A stretch of 64,000 bases of DNA from Pseudomonas poae (GCF_001439785.1 NZ_JYLI01000002.1:372001-436000), one strand, 5' to 3'; shown: positions 41,185-51,024, counted from the stretch's first letter. Numbers and translations are program-made. The notes: generated by a model not told the origin, from the letters alone.

Positions 41185-42225
41185 ATGTTGAAATCCCTTA
41201 AGTATTCGGCCCTGGCACTTGGCTTGATGGGCGCCACACAGGCCATGGCAGGTCCCGACCTGACCGTGGTGTCGTTCGGTGGCGCGAACAAGGCGGCCCA
41301 GGTCAAGGCGTTCTACGCGCCGTGGGAGAGTGCAGGCAACGGCAAGATCGTCGCTGGTGAATACAACGGTGAGATGGCCAAGGTCAAAGCCATGGTCGAC
41401 ACCAAGAGCGTGTCCTGGGACTTGGTGGAAGTGGAGTCGCCGGAACTGTCCCGTGGCTGCGACGAAGACATGTTTGAGCCGCTGGACCCGAAACTGTTTG
41501 GCAACACCGCCGACTACGTGAAGGGCGCGATCCAGCCGTGTGGCGTTGGCTTCTTCGTGTGGTCGACCGTGCTGGCGTACAACGCCGACAAGCTGACCAG
41601 CGCGCCGACCAGTTGGGCGGATTTCTGGGACACCAAGAAATTCCCTGGCAAGCGCGGCCTGCGCAAGGGCGCCAAGTACACCCTGGAATTTGCACTGATG
41701 GCCGACGGTGTAGCGCCCAAGGACGTGTACAAAGTACTGGCTGGCAAAGATGGCCAGGACCGCGCCTTCAAGAAGCTCGACGAACTCAAACCGTCGATCC
41801 AGTGGTGGGAAGCCGGCGCACAGCCGCCGCAGTACCTGGCCTCGGGTGACGTGGTGATGAGTTCGGCCTACAACGGTCGCATTGCCGCCGTGCAGAAAGA
41901 GAGCAATCTCAAAGTCGTGTGGAACGGCGGCATCTACGACTTCGACGCCTGGGCCATCCCTAAAGGTCTGGCAAAGGACCGCGCGGAAGCGGCGAAGAAA
42001 TTCATCGCCTTCTCGGTGCAGCCGCAGCAGCAGAAGACCTACTCGGAAAACATCGCCTACGGCCCGGCGAACACCCAGGCGGTGCCGTTGCTGGCCAAGG
42101 ACATCCTCAAGGATATGCCGACCACCCCGGAAAACATCGCCAATCAGGTGCAGATCGACGTGAGCTTCTGGGCCGATAACGGCGAGCAGCTGGAGCAGCG
42201 CTTCAATTCCTGGGCAGCCAAGTAA
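41185..42225 (+). CDS. agtB: AgtB, periplasmic substrate-binding protein (PotD type)
   Basis: 346 residues. The signal peptide ends near ATQAMA (residue 22). The mature part opens GPDLTVVSFGGANKAAQVKAF, and the family motifs WDLVEVESPELSRGCDEDMFE and YNADKLTSAPTSWADFWD follow. It should capture the substrate in the periplasm and deliver it to AgtC/AgtD. The start chosen is the ATG with GGAG nine bases upstream; a GTG five codons earlier is the alternative. A REPIN follows it before the permease genes, an arrangement that often keeps binding-protein mRNA in excess. Confidence 0.87.
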   Translation: MLKSLKYSALALGLMGATQAMAGPDLTVVSFGGANKAAQVKAFYAPWESAGNGKIVAGEYNGEMAKVKAMVDTKSVSWDLVEVESPELSRGCDEDMFEPLDPKLFGNTADYVKGAIQPCGVGFFVWSTVLAYNADKLTSAPTSWADFWDTKKFPGKRGLRKGAKYTLEFALMADGVAPKDVYKVLAGKDGQDRAFKKLDELKPSIQWWEAGAQPPQYLASGDVVMSSAYNGRIAAVQKESNLKVVWNGGIYDFDAWAIPKGLAKDRAEAAKKFIAFSVQPQQQKTYSENIAYGPANTQAVPLLAKDILKDMPTTPENIANQVQIDVSFWADNGEQLEQRFNSWAAK

Positions 42226-42256
42226 CACCGCATAACCTTCTGGCAAAACCGGCTCA

Positions 42257-42343
42257 TGTGGGAGCCGGCTTGCCTGCGATGCAGACACCTCGGTGCAACT
42301 GATTTACCGGGTCGATGCCATCGCAGGCAAGCCAGCTCCCACA
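42257..42343. repeat. REPIN between agtB and agtC
   Basis: Two 25-bp REP units in inverted orientation: left unit 42257-42281 starting TGTGGGAGCCGGC, right unit 42319-42343 ending AGCTCCCACA, with one mismatch between arms and a 37-bp centre. It lies in the 152-bp gap between the binding-protein gene and the first permease gene. Confidence 0.88.
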
Positions 42344-42377
42344 GGGCGCGCGTCCACCCATATTTTCGGAGTTTGTC

Positions 42378-43598
42378 ATGGCCATCCTCACCCTCAAGCA
42401 GCGCCTGGCGCGCGCCGAGCGGCTCAACCGCTGGAAGGCCCAGGCCTTGATTGCGCCGCTGGTGCTGTTCCTGGTGCTGGTGTTTCTGGTGCCGATCGTC
42501 GCGCTGTTGTTCAAGAGTGTCGGCAACCCGGAAGTGGTGGGCGGTTTGCCGCGTACCGTGGTGGCCGTAACGGCGTGGGACGGACGCGGCCTGCCGGGCG
42601 AGCCGGTGTACCAGGCGCTCAGCGAAGACCTGGGCGAGGCGCGTAAAAACCAGACCCTGGGCGATCTGTCCAAACGCTTGAACATGGAACTGGCCGGCTA
42701 TCGCAGCCTGCTGACGAAAACCGCGCGGGCGTTGCCGTTTGCCGAAACGCCCGGCTCTTATAAACAGGCACTGGAAAACCTCGACGAACGCTGGGGCGAC
42801 CCGGCTTATTGGCAGGCGATCCGGCGCAATACCAGCAGCGTGACGCCGTACTACCTGCTGGCGGCCGTCGATCACCGCATCGACGACCTCGGCGAGATCG
42901 CTCCGGCCACGCCTGACCAGGCGATCTACCTGGACATCTTCGCCCGCACCTTCTGGATGGGCCTGGTGATCACCGTGATCTGCCTGCTGCTGGCCTATCC
43001 GCTGGCCTACCTGCTGGCGAACCTGCCGGCGCGCAAAAGCAACCTGCTGATGATTCTGGTGCTGCTGCCGTTCTGGACGTCGATTCTGGTGCGGGTGGCG
43101 GCGTGGATCGTGTTGCTGCAGTCCGGCGGCCTGATCAACAGCGCGCTGATGGGCCTGGGCCTGATCGACAGCCCGCTGGAACTGGTGTTCAACCGCACCG
43201 GGGTCTACATCTCCATGGTGCACATCCTGCTGCCGTTCATGATTCTGCCGATCTACAGCGTGATGAAGGGGATTTCGCCCACCTACATGCGTGCGGCGAT
43301 TTCCCTGGGCTGCCATCCGTTCGCGAGTTTCTGGCGGGTGTACTTCCCGCAGACCTACGCCGGTGTCGGCGCCGGCTGCCTGCTGGTGTTCATCCTGGCG
43401 ATTGGTTACTACATCACCCCGGCCCTGCTGGGCAGCCCGAACGACCAGATGGTCAGCTATTTCGTGGCGTTCTACACCAACACCAGCATCAACTGGGGCA
43501 TGGCCACGGCATTGGGCGGCCTGCTGCTGCTGGCCACCGTGTTGCTGTACCTGATCTACAACCGGCTGGTGGGCGCCAGCCGCCTGCGCCTGAGCTGA
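42378..43598 (+). CDS. agtC: AgtC, ABC transporter permease (PotB type)
   Basis: 406 residues. One N-terminal membrane helix (about 27-47) is followed by an unusually long periplasmic segment (about 50-190), then five more helices. The EAA loop lies in AISLGCHPFASFWRVYFP near residue 310, the site that contacts AgtA. The long insert between the first two helices is seen in a subset of PotB-like permeases. CGGAG lies upstream of the ATG; the in-frame extension further upstream falls inside the REPIN and is rejected. It is followed after 12 nt by agtD. Confidence 0.87.
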   Translation: MAILTLKQRLARAERLNRWKAQALIAPLVLFLVLVFLVPIVALLFKSVGNPEVVGGLPRTVVAVTAWDGRGLPGEPVYQALSEDLGEARKNQTLGDLSKRLNMELAGYRSLLTKTARALPFAETPGSYKQALENLDERWGDPAYWQAIRRNTSSVTPYYLLAAVDHRIDDLGEIAPATPDQAIYLDIFARTFWMGLVITVICLLLAYPLAYLLANLPARKSNLLMILVLLPFWTSILVRVAAWIVLLQSGGLINSALMGLGLIDSPLELVFNRTGVYISMVHILLPFMILPIYSVMKGISPTYMRAAISLGCHPFASFWRVYFPQTYAGVGAGCLLVFILAIGYYITPALLGSPNDQMVSYFVAFYTNTSINWGMATALGGLLLLATVLLYLIYNRLVGASRLRLS

Positions 43599-43610
43599 GG
43601 AGACCTTGCG

Positions 43611-44435
43611 ATGCTGAGTCCTTATATGTCCCCGGTGGAGCGGGTTTGGTTCTACAGCCTGCGGGTGCTGTGCGGCCTGATCCTGCTGTTCCTGATTTTG
43701 CCGGTGCTGGTGATCATCCCGCTGTCGTTCAACAGCGGCAGTTTCCTGGTGTATCCGTTGCAGGGGTTTTCGCTGCAGTGGTATGAGGACTTCTTTGCCT
43801 CGGCCGAATGGATGCGCGCGCTGAAGAACAGCATTATCGTGGCGCCGGCGGCCACCGTGCTGGCGATGGTGTTCGGCACGCTGGCGGCGATTGGCCTGAC
43901 GCGTGGCCATTTCCCCGGCAAGGCGCTGGTGATGGCCCTGGTGATTTCGCCGATGGTAGTGCCGGTGGTGATTATCGGCGTGGCCAGTTACCTGTTCTTC
44001 GCACCGTTGGGGCTGGGCAACAGCTTTTTTTCGCTGATCGTGGTGCATGCGGTGCTGGGTGTGCCGTTCGTGATCATCACCGTGTCGGCGACCTTGCAGG
44101 GGTTCAACCATAACCTGGTACGCGCGGCGGCGAGCCTCGGGGCTTCACCGTTGACCGCGTTTCGTCGGGTGACCTTGCCGTTGATTGCGCCGGGGGTGAT
44201 TTCCGGGGCTTTGTTCGCCTTTGCCACCTCGTTCGATGAGGTGGTGGTGACGCTGTTCCTCGCCGGCCCCGAACAAGCGACCCTGCCCCGGCAGATGTTC
44301 AGCGGTATCCGCGAAAACCTCAGCCCGACGATTGCAGCGGCGGCGACCCTGCTGATCGGGTTCTCGGTGCTGCTGTTGCTGACGCTGGAATGGTTGCGTG
44401 GGCGCAGCGAGAAACTGCGGACGGCACAGGTCTAG
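43611..44435 (+). CDS. agtD: AgtD, ABC transporter permease (PotC type)
   Basis: 274 residues with about six membrane helices. The EAA loop is present as AAASLGASPLTAFRRVTLPLIAPGV near residue 180, read with its ASLGASP core. GAGGAGA lies just before the ATG. It forms the membrane channel with AgtC. It is the last gene of the transporter operon; no strong terminator follows, but a promoter-like stretch for the next gene stands in the 107-bp gap. Confidence 0.88.
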   Translation: MLSPYMSPVERVWFYSLRVLCGLILLFLILPVLVIIPLSFNSGSFLVYPLQGFSLQWYEDFFASAEWMRALKNSIIVAPAATVLAMVFGTLAAIGLTRGHFPGKALVMALVISPMVVPVVIIGVASYLFFAPLGLGNSFFSLIVVHAVLGVPFVIITVSATLQGFNHNLVRAAASLGASPLTAFRRVTLPLIAPGVISGALFAFATSFDEVVVTLFLAGPEQATLPRQMFSGIRENLSPTIAAAATLLIGFSVLLLLTLEWLRGRSEKLRTAQV

Positions 44436-44542
44436 AAATGAGATGCGTTGTGAGAGGGTATGCATTCAGATGCTGAATGGCAGACAACTCTCATCTGTCA
44501 GCTATCCTTGTGCCAGCCCATCACTGATAAGAGGCCGCGCAC

Positions 44543-45691
44543 ATGAGTACTTCCTCATTCAAGATCGCCCACAAACTGCTCACTGGCGCTGGCGCCATCG
44601 AGCAACTCGCCGCCGAACTCACGCGCCTGGATGTGGATAACCCGCTGATCGTCACCGATGCCGCGCTGGTGAAGTCCGGCACCGTGGCGCTGGCGCTCGA
44701 ACACTTGGGCGAGCGCACCTATGAGATTTTCGATCGCGTGCTGCCCGACCCGGAAATCGCCATCGTCGAAGACTGCATGCAGGTCTACCGCGACGGCGGG
44801 CACGACGGGCTGATTGGCCTGGGCGGCGGCAGTGCCATCGATATCGCCAAGAGCGTGGCGGCCTATGCCGGTTACCACGGCGCCCTGGCGGACTTGTTCG
44901 GCGTCGACCAGGTGCCGCGCAAGGGGCCGCCGCTAATCGCCATCCCCACCACGGCCGGCACCGGCTCGGAGGTGACCAATGTGGCGATCCTCTCCGACAA
45001 GGCTGCGCAATTGAAGAAGGGCATCGTCAGCGATTACCTGCTGCCGGATGTGGCGCTGATCAGCCCGCAAATGACCTTGACCTGCCCGCGCAGCGTCACC
45101 GCCGCCAGCGGCCTGGATGCGCTGGTGCATGCCATCGAGTCCTACCTGTCGCTGAACGCGTCGCCGATCACCGATGCGCTGGCCATTGGCGCGGTCAAGT
45201 TGATCGCCAACGCGTTGCCCAAGGCGTATGCCAACCCGGCCAATCTCAAGGCCCGTGACGATATGGCCACCGCCAGCCTGATGGCCGGCATGGCGTTCGG
45301 CAATGCCGGCGTGGGCGCGGTGCATGCGCTGGCGTACCCGCTGGGCGGGCGCTTCAATATTGCCCACGGCGTGAGCAACGCGCTGTTGCTGCCCTACGTG
45401 ATGCACTGGAACAAACTGGCCTGTGTCGAACGCATGCAGGACATAGCCCAGGCCATGGGCGTCAATGTCACCGGACTGAGCGCCAATGACGCCGCCGATC
45501 AGGCTGTCGAGGCGATGACGCGCCTGTGCGCCGCCGTGGAAATTCCGGCCGGGCTGCACAGTTTCGGGGTGCCCGAGGACGCGATCCCGGCCATGGCGGT
45601 GGAAGCGGCGGGCATCGAGCGCCTGATGCGCAATAACCCGCGCAAGCTCAGCGCGGCGGATATAGAGAAAATCTACCGGGCCGCTTTCTGA
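44543..45691 (+). CDS. Iron-containing alcohol dehydrogenase
   Basis: 382 residues, group III Fe-ADH. The NAD-binding motif LGGGSAIDIAKSVA is near residue 93, and all four metal ligands expected from the family spacing are present: D192, H196, H261 and H275. Substrate is unknown; relatives reduce short aldehydes or act on hydroxy-acids. It stands between the agt transporter and rpe, a place where PAO1 and KT2440 have no such gene as far as I recall. A role with a semialdehyde from 5-aminovalerate or GABA is possible but only guessed from position. AAGAGG lies nine bases before the ATG. Confidence 0.85.
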   Translation: MSTSSFKIAHKLLTGAGAIEQLAAELTRLDVDNPLIVTDAALVKSGTVALALEHLGERTYEIFDRVLPDPEIAIVEDCMQVYRDGGHDGLIGLGGGSAIDIAKSVAAYAGYHGALADLFGVDQVPRKGPPLIAIPTTAGTGSEVTNVAILSDKAAQLKKGIVSDYLLPDVALISPQMTLTCPRSVTAASGLDALVHAIESYLSLNASPITDALAIGAVKLIANALPKAYANPANLKARDDMATASLMAGMAFGNAGVGAVHALAYPLGGRFNIAHGVSNALLLPYVMHWNKLACVERMQDIAQAMGVNVTGLSANDAADQAVEAMTRLCAAVEIPAGLHSFGVPEDAIPAMAVEAAGIERLMRNNPRKLSAADIEKIYRAAF

Positions 45692-45775
45692 TCCGTGAGC
45701 GAGGTCACGGTGCGCGCGGCAAAGCATGAGGTATACAATGCGCGCCATCGTGATTTAGCTCAGAAAAGGTGCGTC

Positions 45776-46450
45776 ATGCAGCCCTTCGTCATTGCTCCAT
45801 CGATTCTCTCCGCCGACTTCGCCCGCCTGGGTGAAGAAGTGGACAAGGTGTTGGCCGCCGGTGCCGACTTCGTGCACTTCGATGTCATGGACAACCACTA
45901 CGTGCCCAACCTGACCATCGGCCCGATGGTCTGCGCGGCGCTGCGCAAGTACGGCATCACCGCGCCGATCGACGCGCACCTGATGGTCAGCCCGGTCGAC
46001 CGCATCATCGGTGACTTCATCGAGGCTGGCGCCACTTACATCACCTTCCACCCGGAAGCCACGCTGCACGTCGACCGTACCCTGCAACTGATCCGCGAAG
46101 GCGGCTGCAAGGCGGGCCTGGTGTTCAACCCGGCCACCCCCCTGAGCGTACTCGAGTACGTGATGGACAAGGTCGACATGGTGCTGCTGATGAGCGTCAA
46201 CCCGGGGTTTGGCGGGCAAAAATTCATCCCGGGCACCCTCAACAAGCTGCGTGAAGCGCGGGCGCTGATCGATGCCTCGGGGCGGGATATCCGCCTGGAG
46301 ATCGACGGCGGGGTAAACGTCAACAATATCCGCGAGATCGCCGCAGCCGGCGCTGACACGTTCGTCGCCGGCTCGGCGATCTTCAATGCACCGGACTATC
46401 GGCAGGTCATCGACACGATGCGCGCCGAACTGGCGCTGACGCGTCCATGA
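45776..46450 (+). CDS. rpe: Rpe, ribulose-phosphate 3-epimerase
   Basis: 224 residues, TIM barrel. Rpe interconverts ribulose-5-phosphate and xylulose-5-phosphate. [19 protein letters not shown] opens it; [16 protein letters not shown] near 36 holds a metal-binding Asp and His, and [10 protein letters not shown] near 177 the catalytic Asp. The ATG at 45776 follows AAGG by eight bases; a longer in-frame reading would begin inside the promoter region, where a TACAAT -10 stands at 45734-45739. It overlaps gph as ATGA, and gph leads into trpE. Confidence 0.96.
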   Translation: MQPFVIAPSILSADFARLGEEVDKVLAAGADFVHFDVMDNHYVPNLTIGPMVCAALRKYGITAPIDAHLMVSPVDRIIGDFIEAGATYITFHPEATLHVDRTLQLIREGGCKAGLVFNPATPLSVLEYVMDKVDMVLLMSVNPGFGGQKFIPGTLNKLREARALIDASGRDIRLEIDGGVNVNNIREIAAAGADTFVAGSAIFNAPDYRQVIDTMRAELALTRP

Positions 46451-47265
46451 GCGGCTTCGAGCAGCTGTTCCCCGGCAAGCTGCCACGGCTGGTGATGTTC
46501 GATCTGGACGGTACCTTGATCGATTCGGTGCCTGACCTGGCCGCGGCGGTGGACACCATGCTGCTCAAGCTGGGACGCAAGCCGGCAGGGATCGAGGCGG
46601 TGCGCGAATGGGTCGGTAATGGCGCGCCGATGCTGGTGCGCCGGGCCCTGGCCAACCATATCGACGCCTCGGGTGTCGACGAGGTGGAGGCCGAGCACGC
46701 CCTGGAACTGTTCAATGCGGCCTATGAAAGCAGCCATGAATTGACGGTGGTGTACCCCGGCGTGCGCGACACCCTCAAGTGGTTGCACAAAAAGGGCGTG
46801 GAAATGGCCCTGATCACCAACAAGCCGGAGCGCTTCGTCGCGCCGCTGCTGGACCAGATGAAAATCGGTCGTTATTTCCGCTGGATCATCGGCGGCGATA
46901 CCTTGCCGCAGAAGAAACCCGACCCGGCGGCGCTGTTTTTCGTGATGAAAATGGCGAATATTCCCGCGTCCCAGTCGTTGTTCGTCGGCGATTCGCGCAG
47001 CGATGTGCAGGCCGCGAAAGCCGCAGGCGTGCAGTGCGTGGCCTTGAGTTATGGCTACAACCATGGCCGGCCGATTGCCGAAGAATCGCCGGCGCTGGTG
47101 ATTGATGATCTGCGTTTGCTAATCCCCGGTTGCCTGGGAGCGGGCGCTGGGATAACGTTGCCCGACATCGACCCGTCCCCTTCTGGAAATGCCATCGTGG
47201 TGGTTACCCGCAAACTCTGGATGAAAGTCATCAAGGCCCTGGCCCGCTGGCGTTGGCGCGCCTGA
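46447..47265 (+). CDS. gph: Gph, phosphoglycolate phosphatase, with trp-leader C-terminus
   Basis: 272 residues, HAD superfamily. The catalytic DLDGTLIDS is near residue 19 and the distal motifs include TNKPERFV near 124 and [15 protein letters not shown] near 178. It removes phosphate from 2-phosphoglycolate arising in DNA repair. The start overlaps the rpe stop. The last 14 residues, [14 protein letters not shown], closely resemble a trp leader peptide and lie just upstream of a hairpin and trpE, so the end of this gene appears to double as the trpE attenuator leader. MupP is a related HAD phosphatase, but its gene has another context. Confidence 0.92.
   Translation: MSGFEQLFPGKLPRLVMFDLDGTLIDSVPDLAAAVDTMLLKLGRKPAGIEAVREWVGNGAPMLVRRALANHIDASGVDEVEAEHALELFNAAYESSHELTVVYPGVRDTLKWLHKKGVEMALITNKPERFVAPLLDQMKIGRYFRWIIGGDTLPQKKPDPAALFFVMKMANIPASQSLFVGDSRSDVQAAKAAGVQCVALSYGYNHGRPIAEESPALVIDDLRLLIPGCLGAGAGITLPDIDPSPSGNAIVVVTRKLWMKVIKALARWRWRA
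47221..47265 (+). promoter_or_regulatory. Putative trpE leader peptide (in frame with gph end)
   Basis: ATG-to-TGA frame encoding [14 protein letters not shown], with two Trp codons in a W-R-W pattern, and a third Trp codon just before its ATG in the gph frame. It resembles the E. coli TrpL plan and is almost identical to the frame upstream of trpG (51025-51069). No good ribosome site precedes the ATG, so gph ribosomes may do the sensing. Confidence 0.65.
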
Positions 47266-47274
47266 CTGCTCCTG

Positions 47275-47289
47275 GCCGCACCCTGCGGC
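47275..47289 (+). terminator. Hairpin of the trpE attenuator
   Basis: GCCGCA and TGCGGC arms around CCC, ten nt after the leader stop, followed by ACGTTTGCTT. The T-run is broken, so termination strength is uncertain. Confidence 0.55.
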
Positions 47290-47335
47290 ACGTTTGCTTA
47301 CCCGACCGTTAGACCCTCATGCCACGAGGCACATC

Positions 47336-48817
47336 ATGACCCGCGAAGAATTCCTGCGTTTGGCCGCTGCCGGCTATAACCGTATTCCCCTGGCCTGCGA
47401 CACCCTGGCCGACTTCGACACGCCGCTGTCGATTTACCTGAAACTGGCCGACGAGCCCAACTCCTACCTGCTCGAATCGGTACAGGGCGGCGAGAAGTGG
47501 GGCCGTTACTCGATCATCGGCCTGCCGTGTCGCACGGTGATGCGGGTGCATGATCACCACGTGAGCATCACCCTCGATGGCGTCGAGATCGAAAGTCATG
47601 ACGTGGAAGACCCGCTGGCCTTCGTCGAAAGCTTCAAGGCCCGCTACAACGTGCCGACCATCCCGGGCCTGCCGCGTTTCAACGGCGGCCTGGTGGGGTA
47701 TTTCGGCTACGACTGCGTGCGCTACGTGGAAAAGCGCCTGGGCAAATGCCCGAACCCGGACCCACTGGGCGTGCCGGACATTCTGCTGATGGTCTCCGAC
47801 GCGGTGGTGGTATTCGACAACCTGGCCGGCAAGATGCACGCCATCGTGCTCGCCGACCCGGCCCAGGCCGATGCGTTCGAGCAGGGCCTGGCCAGCCTCG
47901 AAGCCTTGCTGGACAAACTGCGTCAGCCGATCACCCCGCGTCGCGGCCTGGACCTCAGCCGTCCGCCGGCTGCCGATCCAGTCTTCCGTTCCAGCTTTAC
48001 TCAGGATGACTACGAGCGCGCAGTCGATACCATCAAGGAATACATCCTCGCCGGTGACTGCATGCAGGTAGTGCCGTCGCAGCGCATGTCCATCGACTTC
48101 AAGGCCGCGCCGATCGACCTGTATCGCGCGCTGCGCTGCTTCAACCCGACGCCGTACATGTACTTTTTCAACTTTGGCGACTTCCACGTTGTGGGCAGTT
48201 CGCCGGAAGTGCTGGTGCGCGTCGAGGATAACCTGATCACCGTGCGCCCGATTGCCGGCACGCGCCCCCGTGGCGCGACCGAAGAAGCCGACCTGGCGCT
48301 GGAAGAAGACCTGCTGAGCGACGACAAGGAAATTGCCGAGCACCTGATGCTGATCGACCTGGGCCGTAACGATACCGGGCGTGTCTCGGAAATCGGCTCG
48401 GTGAAGTTGACCGAAAAGATGGTGATCGAGCGGTATTCCAACGTGATGCACATCGTCTCCAACGTCACTGGCCAGTTGAAGGCCGGGCTGACCGCCATGG
48501 ACGCGCTGCGCGCGATTCTGCCGGCGGGCACCTTGTCGGGCGCGCCGAAGATCCGGGCAATGGAAATCATCGATGAACTGGAGCCGGTCAAGCGCGGTGT
48601 CTACGGCGGCGCCGTGGGGTATTTTGCGTGGAACGGCAACATGGACACGGCGATTGCGATTCGCACGGCGGTGATCAAGGACGGCGAACTGCATGTACAG
48701 GCGGGTGGCGGGATTGTCGCCGACTCGGTACCGGCCCTTGAATGGGAAGAAACCCTGAACAAGCGTCGGGCAATGTTCCGGGCGGTGGCCCTGGCCGAGC
48801 AAACCCCGCAAAGCTAA
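47336..48817 (+). CDS. trpE: TrpE, anthranilate synthase component I
   Basis: 493 residues. TrpE makes anthranilate from chorismate with TrpG supplying ammonia. The N-terminal Trp feedback site is present as [16 protein letters not shown] near residue 45. The chorismate-binding domain includes [25 protein letters not shown] and the catalytic ENDR-like [20 protein letters not shown] lies eight bases before the ATG at 47336. It is separated from trpGDC by an esterase gene on the other strand, the usual Pseudomonas split, and is probably governed by the leader upstream. Confidence 0.97.
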   Translation: MTREEFLRLAAAGYNRIPLACDTLADFDTPLSIYLKLADEPNSYLLESVQGGEKWGRYSIIGLPCRTVMRVHDHHVSITLDGVEIESHDVEDPLAFVESFKARYNVPTIPGLPRFNGGLVGYFGYDCVRYVEKRLGKCPNPDPLGVPDILLMVSDAVVVFDNLAGKMHAIVLADPAQADAFEQGLASLEALLDKLRQPITPRRGLDLSRPPAADPVFRSSFTQDDYERAVDTIKEYILAGDCMQVVPSQRMSIDFKAAPIDLYRALRCFNPTPYMYFFNFGDFHVVGSSPEVLVRVEDNLITVRPIAGTRPRGATEEADLALEEDLLSDDKEIAEHLMLIDLGRNDTGRVSEIGSVKLTEKMVIERYSNVMHIVSNVTGQLKAGLTAMDALRAILPAGTLSGAPKIRAMEIIDELEPVKRGVYGGAVGYFAWNGNMDTAIAIRTAVIKDGELHVQAGGGIVADSVPALEWEETLNKRRAMFRAVALAEQTPQS

Positions 48818-48833
48818 AGGCTGGCATTGAGCA

Positions 48834-48867
48834 AACTGTGGGAGCTGGCAGGCCAGCTCCCACAGTT
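48834..48867. terminator. Strong palindrome between convergent trpE and estA
   Basis: Perfect 16-bp arms, AACTGTGGGAGCTGGC and its complement, with a two-base loop, in the gap between the two stops. It is of the TGTGGGAGC REP type and likely ends transcription in both directions. Confidence 0.75.
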
Positions 48868-48892
48868 GTGTTGTACAGCGCTCAAGACTGCA

Positions 48893-50815
48893 TCAGAAAT
48901 CCAGACTCACGCCAACGTTGACCCCCTGCTGGGTCAGGTTGTCATCCTTCCTCACGTTATACGCCGCCCGCAACGCCAGTTCCGGTGTGAGCTTGTGGCT
49001 GACGCCCAGGCTCAGGCGATCCGAGTTGCTGCGTGGCGTATAGCCGTCGAGCTTGAAGTCGATGCCCGGCACGCTGTTGAGCGACATGTTCACCTTCTGC
49101 GTGTCATTTTCGAACTCATGCTCGTGAGCCACTTCGCCGTACACCTGGGTTTGTGGCGTTACCCGGTAGCTGCCTTGCAGGCCCGCGCCCAGGCGTTTGG
49201 AGTCGCGTTGCTGGTCATCAAAGGTCAGTGCGGTGGAGCGGTTGTCTTTCTCCGAGTAGCCGTTGACTTCGACCCGCGCGTAGTCGGCGCTGATGAACGG
49301 CGACAGGTGCCAGTCGCTGCCTGGCGCGGCAATGTCGTAGCCCACGCGGCCGCTCAAGGCCCACAGCCAACCGTCGGTGTCGCCTTTTTCGGAGCCTTCG
49401 CTGACGCCCAGGGCGAACTTGCGCTTGAGGTTGTCGAAGTCCAGCTTGCCGCCAGTCAAGGCGGCGTCGGCCCACCAGTGATTTTGCTGATATTGGGCGA
49501 AGGCGGTACCCATGTAACTGTTGAGCTTGTAGTCCGAATCGTTGGCGCCGACTTCCAGGGTCTGGCGGTACAGACCGGCTGCCACACCAACACGCCAGTC
49601 CTCGTTGAGCCGGTAGCTGCCGCCGACGTTCAGGTTGTAGCCGGTGCCGTCGCCGCTTGCGGCGCTGTCCTGATGATTGAAGTCCACATGCTGGCCACCG
49701 GCCGCGACGATCGCGCGCCATTGGCCTACCGCCTGCCAGTTGCCGTTATCGGCTTGCCACTGGTTGCGCAGTTCATCCTGGTGGGCGCGCAAGGTGCCTT
49801 GGGCCATTTCGGGCAGCAGGGTCAGCTCCCAGGGCGCCGACAGCAATGAGTAGGCGTAGTCGGCAATCAGGCGTTGCCCGGCGATGGTGGGGTGCACGGC
49901 GTCGTTGTAGATCAGCTTGGTCGGGTCCGGGGTGGTGCCGCCAATGCCGTAGGTCGGGTTGGCGGTGCAGCCGTTGCCGCTGAAGCAGGTGCCGGTGAGG
50001 TTCTGCCCGGTGGCCAGGCCGAAGCGGCCGGGGTTGGCGAAGGTTTCATTGAGCAGCAGCGGAATGTTCAGCGGGATGATCTGGGCGTCGATCTGCGACA
50101 GCCGTTGCACCAGCGACTGGTTGAACAGGCTGCTGAGGGCCGAGCTCGGCGCCTGCAGCAGTGTGCCGTTGATGGCCGGCGTGAGCCCCAGGTCGGGCAG
50201 CATCCACACCATGATGTAGCGGGCGCCGGCCTGCTGCAGGGCCTGGGCGCTGTCGGCCAGGCGACTGCCAGCGGCGACGGCCTGGCCCGCGCTGAGGACG
50301 CGGCCTTGAATGAAGTCGTTACCGCCGCCGGAGAGAAAATACAGCGCGTTTGGATCCGCCCGCCCGCCGTTGGCCGGCAGGTAGCCCTGGCGGCTGCGCA
50401 GCACCGTGCCACCGCCGGGGTTGTTGGGCGGGATCGTCGCGTTGGAGACCGAGTTGATCGAGTCCAGGATGTTGTCGGTACGGTAGCCGCCAACCGCCCA
50501 GTTGTTGCCGTCGGGCAGGCCTTGGGCGGCGCGCACTGGTGAGGTGGAGGCGTTCAGGTCGTTGGGCGCAACGCCCAGCCGGCTGCCGAGCAAGGTCGAT
50601 GAGACCAAACCGAAGTCACCCTGGAAGTTCGGCCCGGTGCGGTTGGTAAAGCGCAGCGTCGACCCGGCATTACCGTCCGGGAACTGGCCGGCGTCGGCCA
50701 GGCTGTCGCCGAACACCACCATGGTTGAATAGGGCGAGGAGGCTGCAAACGCCTGGGCGCAGGCCAGGGACAACAGGCAGCCGGCGAGCGGAGCGAGAAG
50801 GGCGGGTCTTTGCAT
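48893..50815 (-). CDS. estA: EstA/EstP-type autotransporter esterase (GDSL)
   Basis: 640 residues. The signal peptide ends near QAFA (residue 24). The GDSL passenger domain has the nucleophile S38 in [17 protein letters not shown] near residue 160 and the D305-H308 pair in DAVHPTIAG. The C-terminal autotransporter barrel spans about 375-640 and ends in Phe, as barrels do. It should be an outer-membrane esterase with its catalytic part at the surface; relatives affect rhamnolipid production and motility. The ATG at 50815 has TGGA eight bases upstream. It sits between trpE and trpG, where PAO1 carries pyocin genes. Confidence 0.92.
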   Translation of the reverse strand: MQRPALLAPLAGCLLSLACAQAFAASSPYSTMVVFGDSLADAGQFPDGNAGSTLRFTNRTGPNFQGDFGLVSSTLLGSRLGVAPNDLNASTSPVRAAQGLPDGNNWAVGGYRTDNILDSINSVSNATIPPNNPGGGTVLRSRQGYLPANGGRADPNALYFLSGGGNDFIQGRVLSAGQAVAAGSRLADSAQALQQAGARYIMVWMLPDLGLTPAINGTLLQAPSSALSSLFNQSLVQRLSQIDAQIIPLNIPLLLNETFANPGRFGLATGQNLTGTCFSGNGCTANPTYGIGGTTPDPTKLIYNDAVHPTIAGQRLIADYAYSLLSAPWELTLLPEMAQGTLRAHQDELRNQWQADNGNWQAVGQWRAIVAAGGQHVDFNHQDSAASGDGTGYNLNVGGSYRLNEDWRVGVAAGLYRQTLEVGANDSDYKLNSYMGTAFAQYQQNHWWADAALTGGKLDFDNLKRKFALGVSEGSEKGDTDGWLWALSGRVGYDIAAPGSDWHLSPFISADYARVEVNGYSEKDNRSTALTFDDQQRDSKRLGAGLQGSYRVTPQTQVYGEVAHEHEFENDTQKVNMSLNSVPGIDFKLDGYTPRSNSDRLSLGVSHKLTPELALRAAYNVRKDDNLTQQGVNVGVSLDF

Positions 50816-50943
50816 GACAAATTCCATTTGGTTTTGTTGTATCGGAAGCGAAACATTAACCAGACATTGAGAATGTTCTTCAAGTGAAAACAGCTTTTTC
50901 CTATAAACCAATGCAGGCCTGCTCGGGTATTTGCGCGGCGATA

Positions 50944-50972
50944 TTGCACCGCTCGCGAGGCTAGGCTACTGT
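50944..50972 (+). promoter_or_regulatory. Probable trpGDC promoter
   Basis: -35 TTGCAC (50944-50949), 17-bp spacer, -10 TACTGT (50967-50972). The predicted start of transcription near 50979 leaves about 250 nt of leader before trpG. Confidence 0.6.
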
Positions 50973-51024
50973 GCCCCAACGTATGAACGAGACCCTCCCC
51001 GTGTTGATCATCAGCAAACTCTTG

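Noticed and set aside
42257..42343. Short CRISPR-like repeat pair
   Set aside because: Only two units and inverted, not direct; a REPIN explains it.
47189..47224. Short frame [11 protein letters not shown] with tandem Trp codons upstream of trpE
   Set aside because: Attractive because of TGG TGG, but the ribosome site is one base from the ATG, and the frame has no counterpart in the otherwise near-identical trpG leader.
46447..47265. MupP (MurNAc-6-phosphate phosphatase)
   Set aside because: Same HAD family, but position between rpe and trpE is that of Gph.
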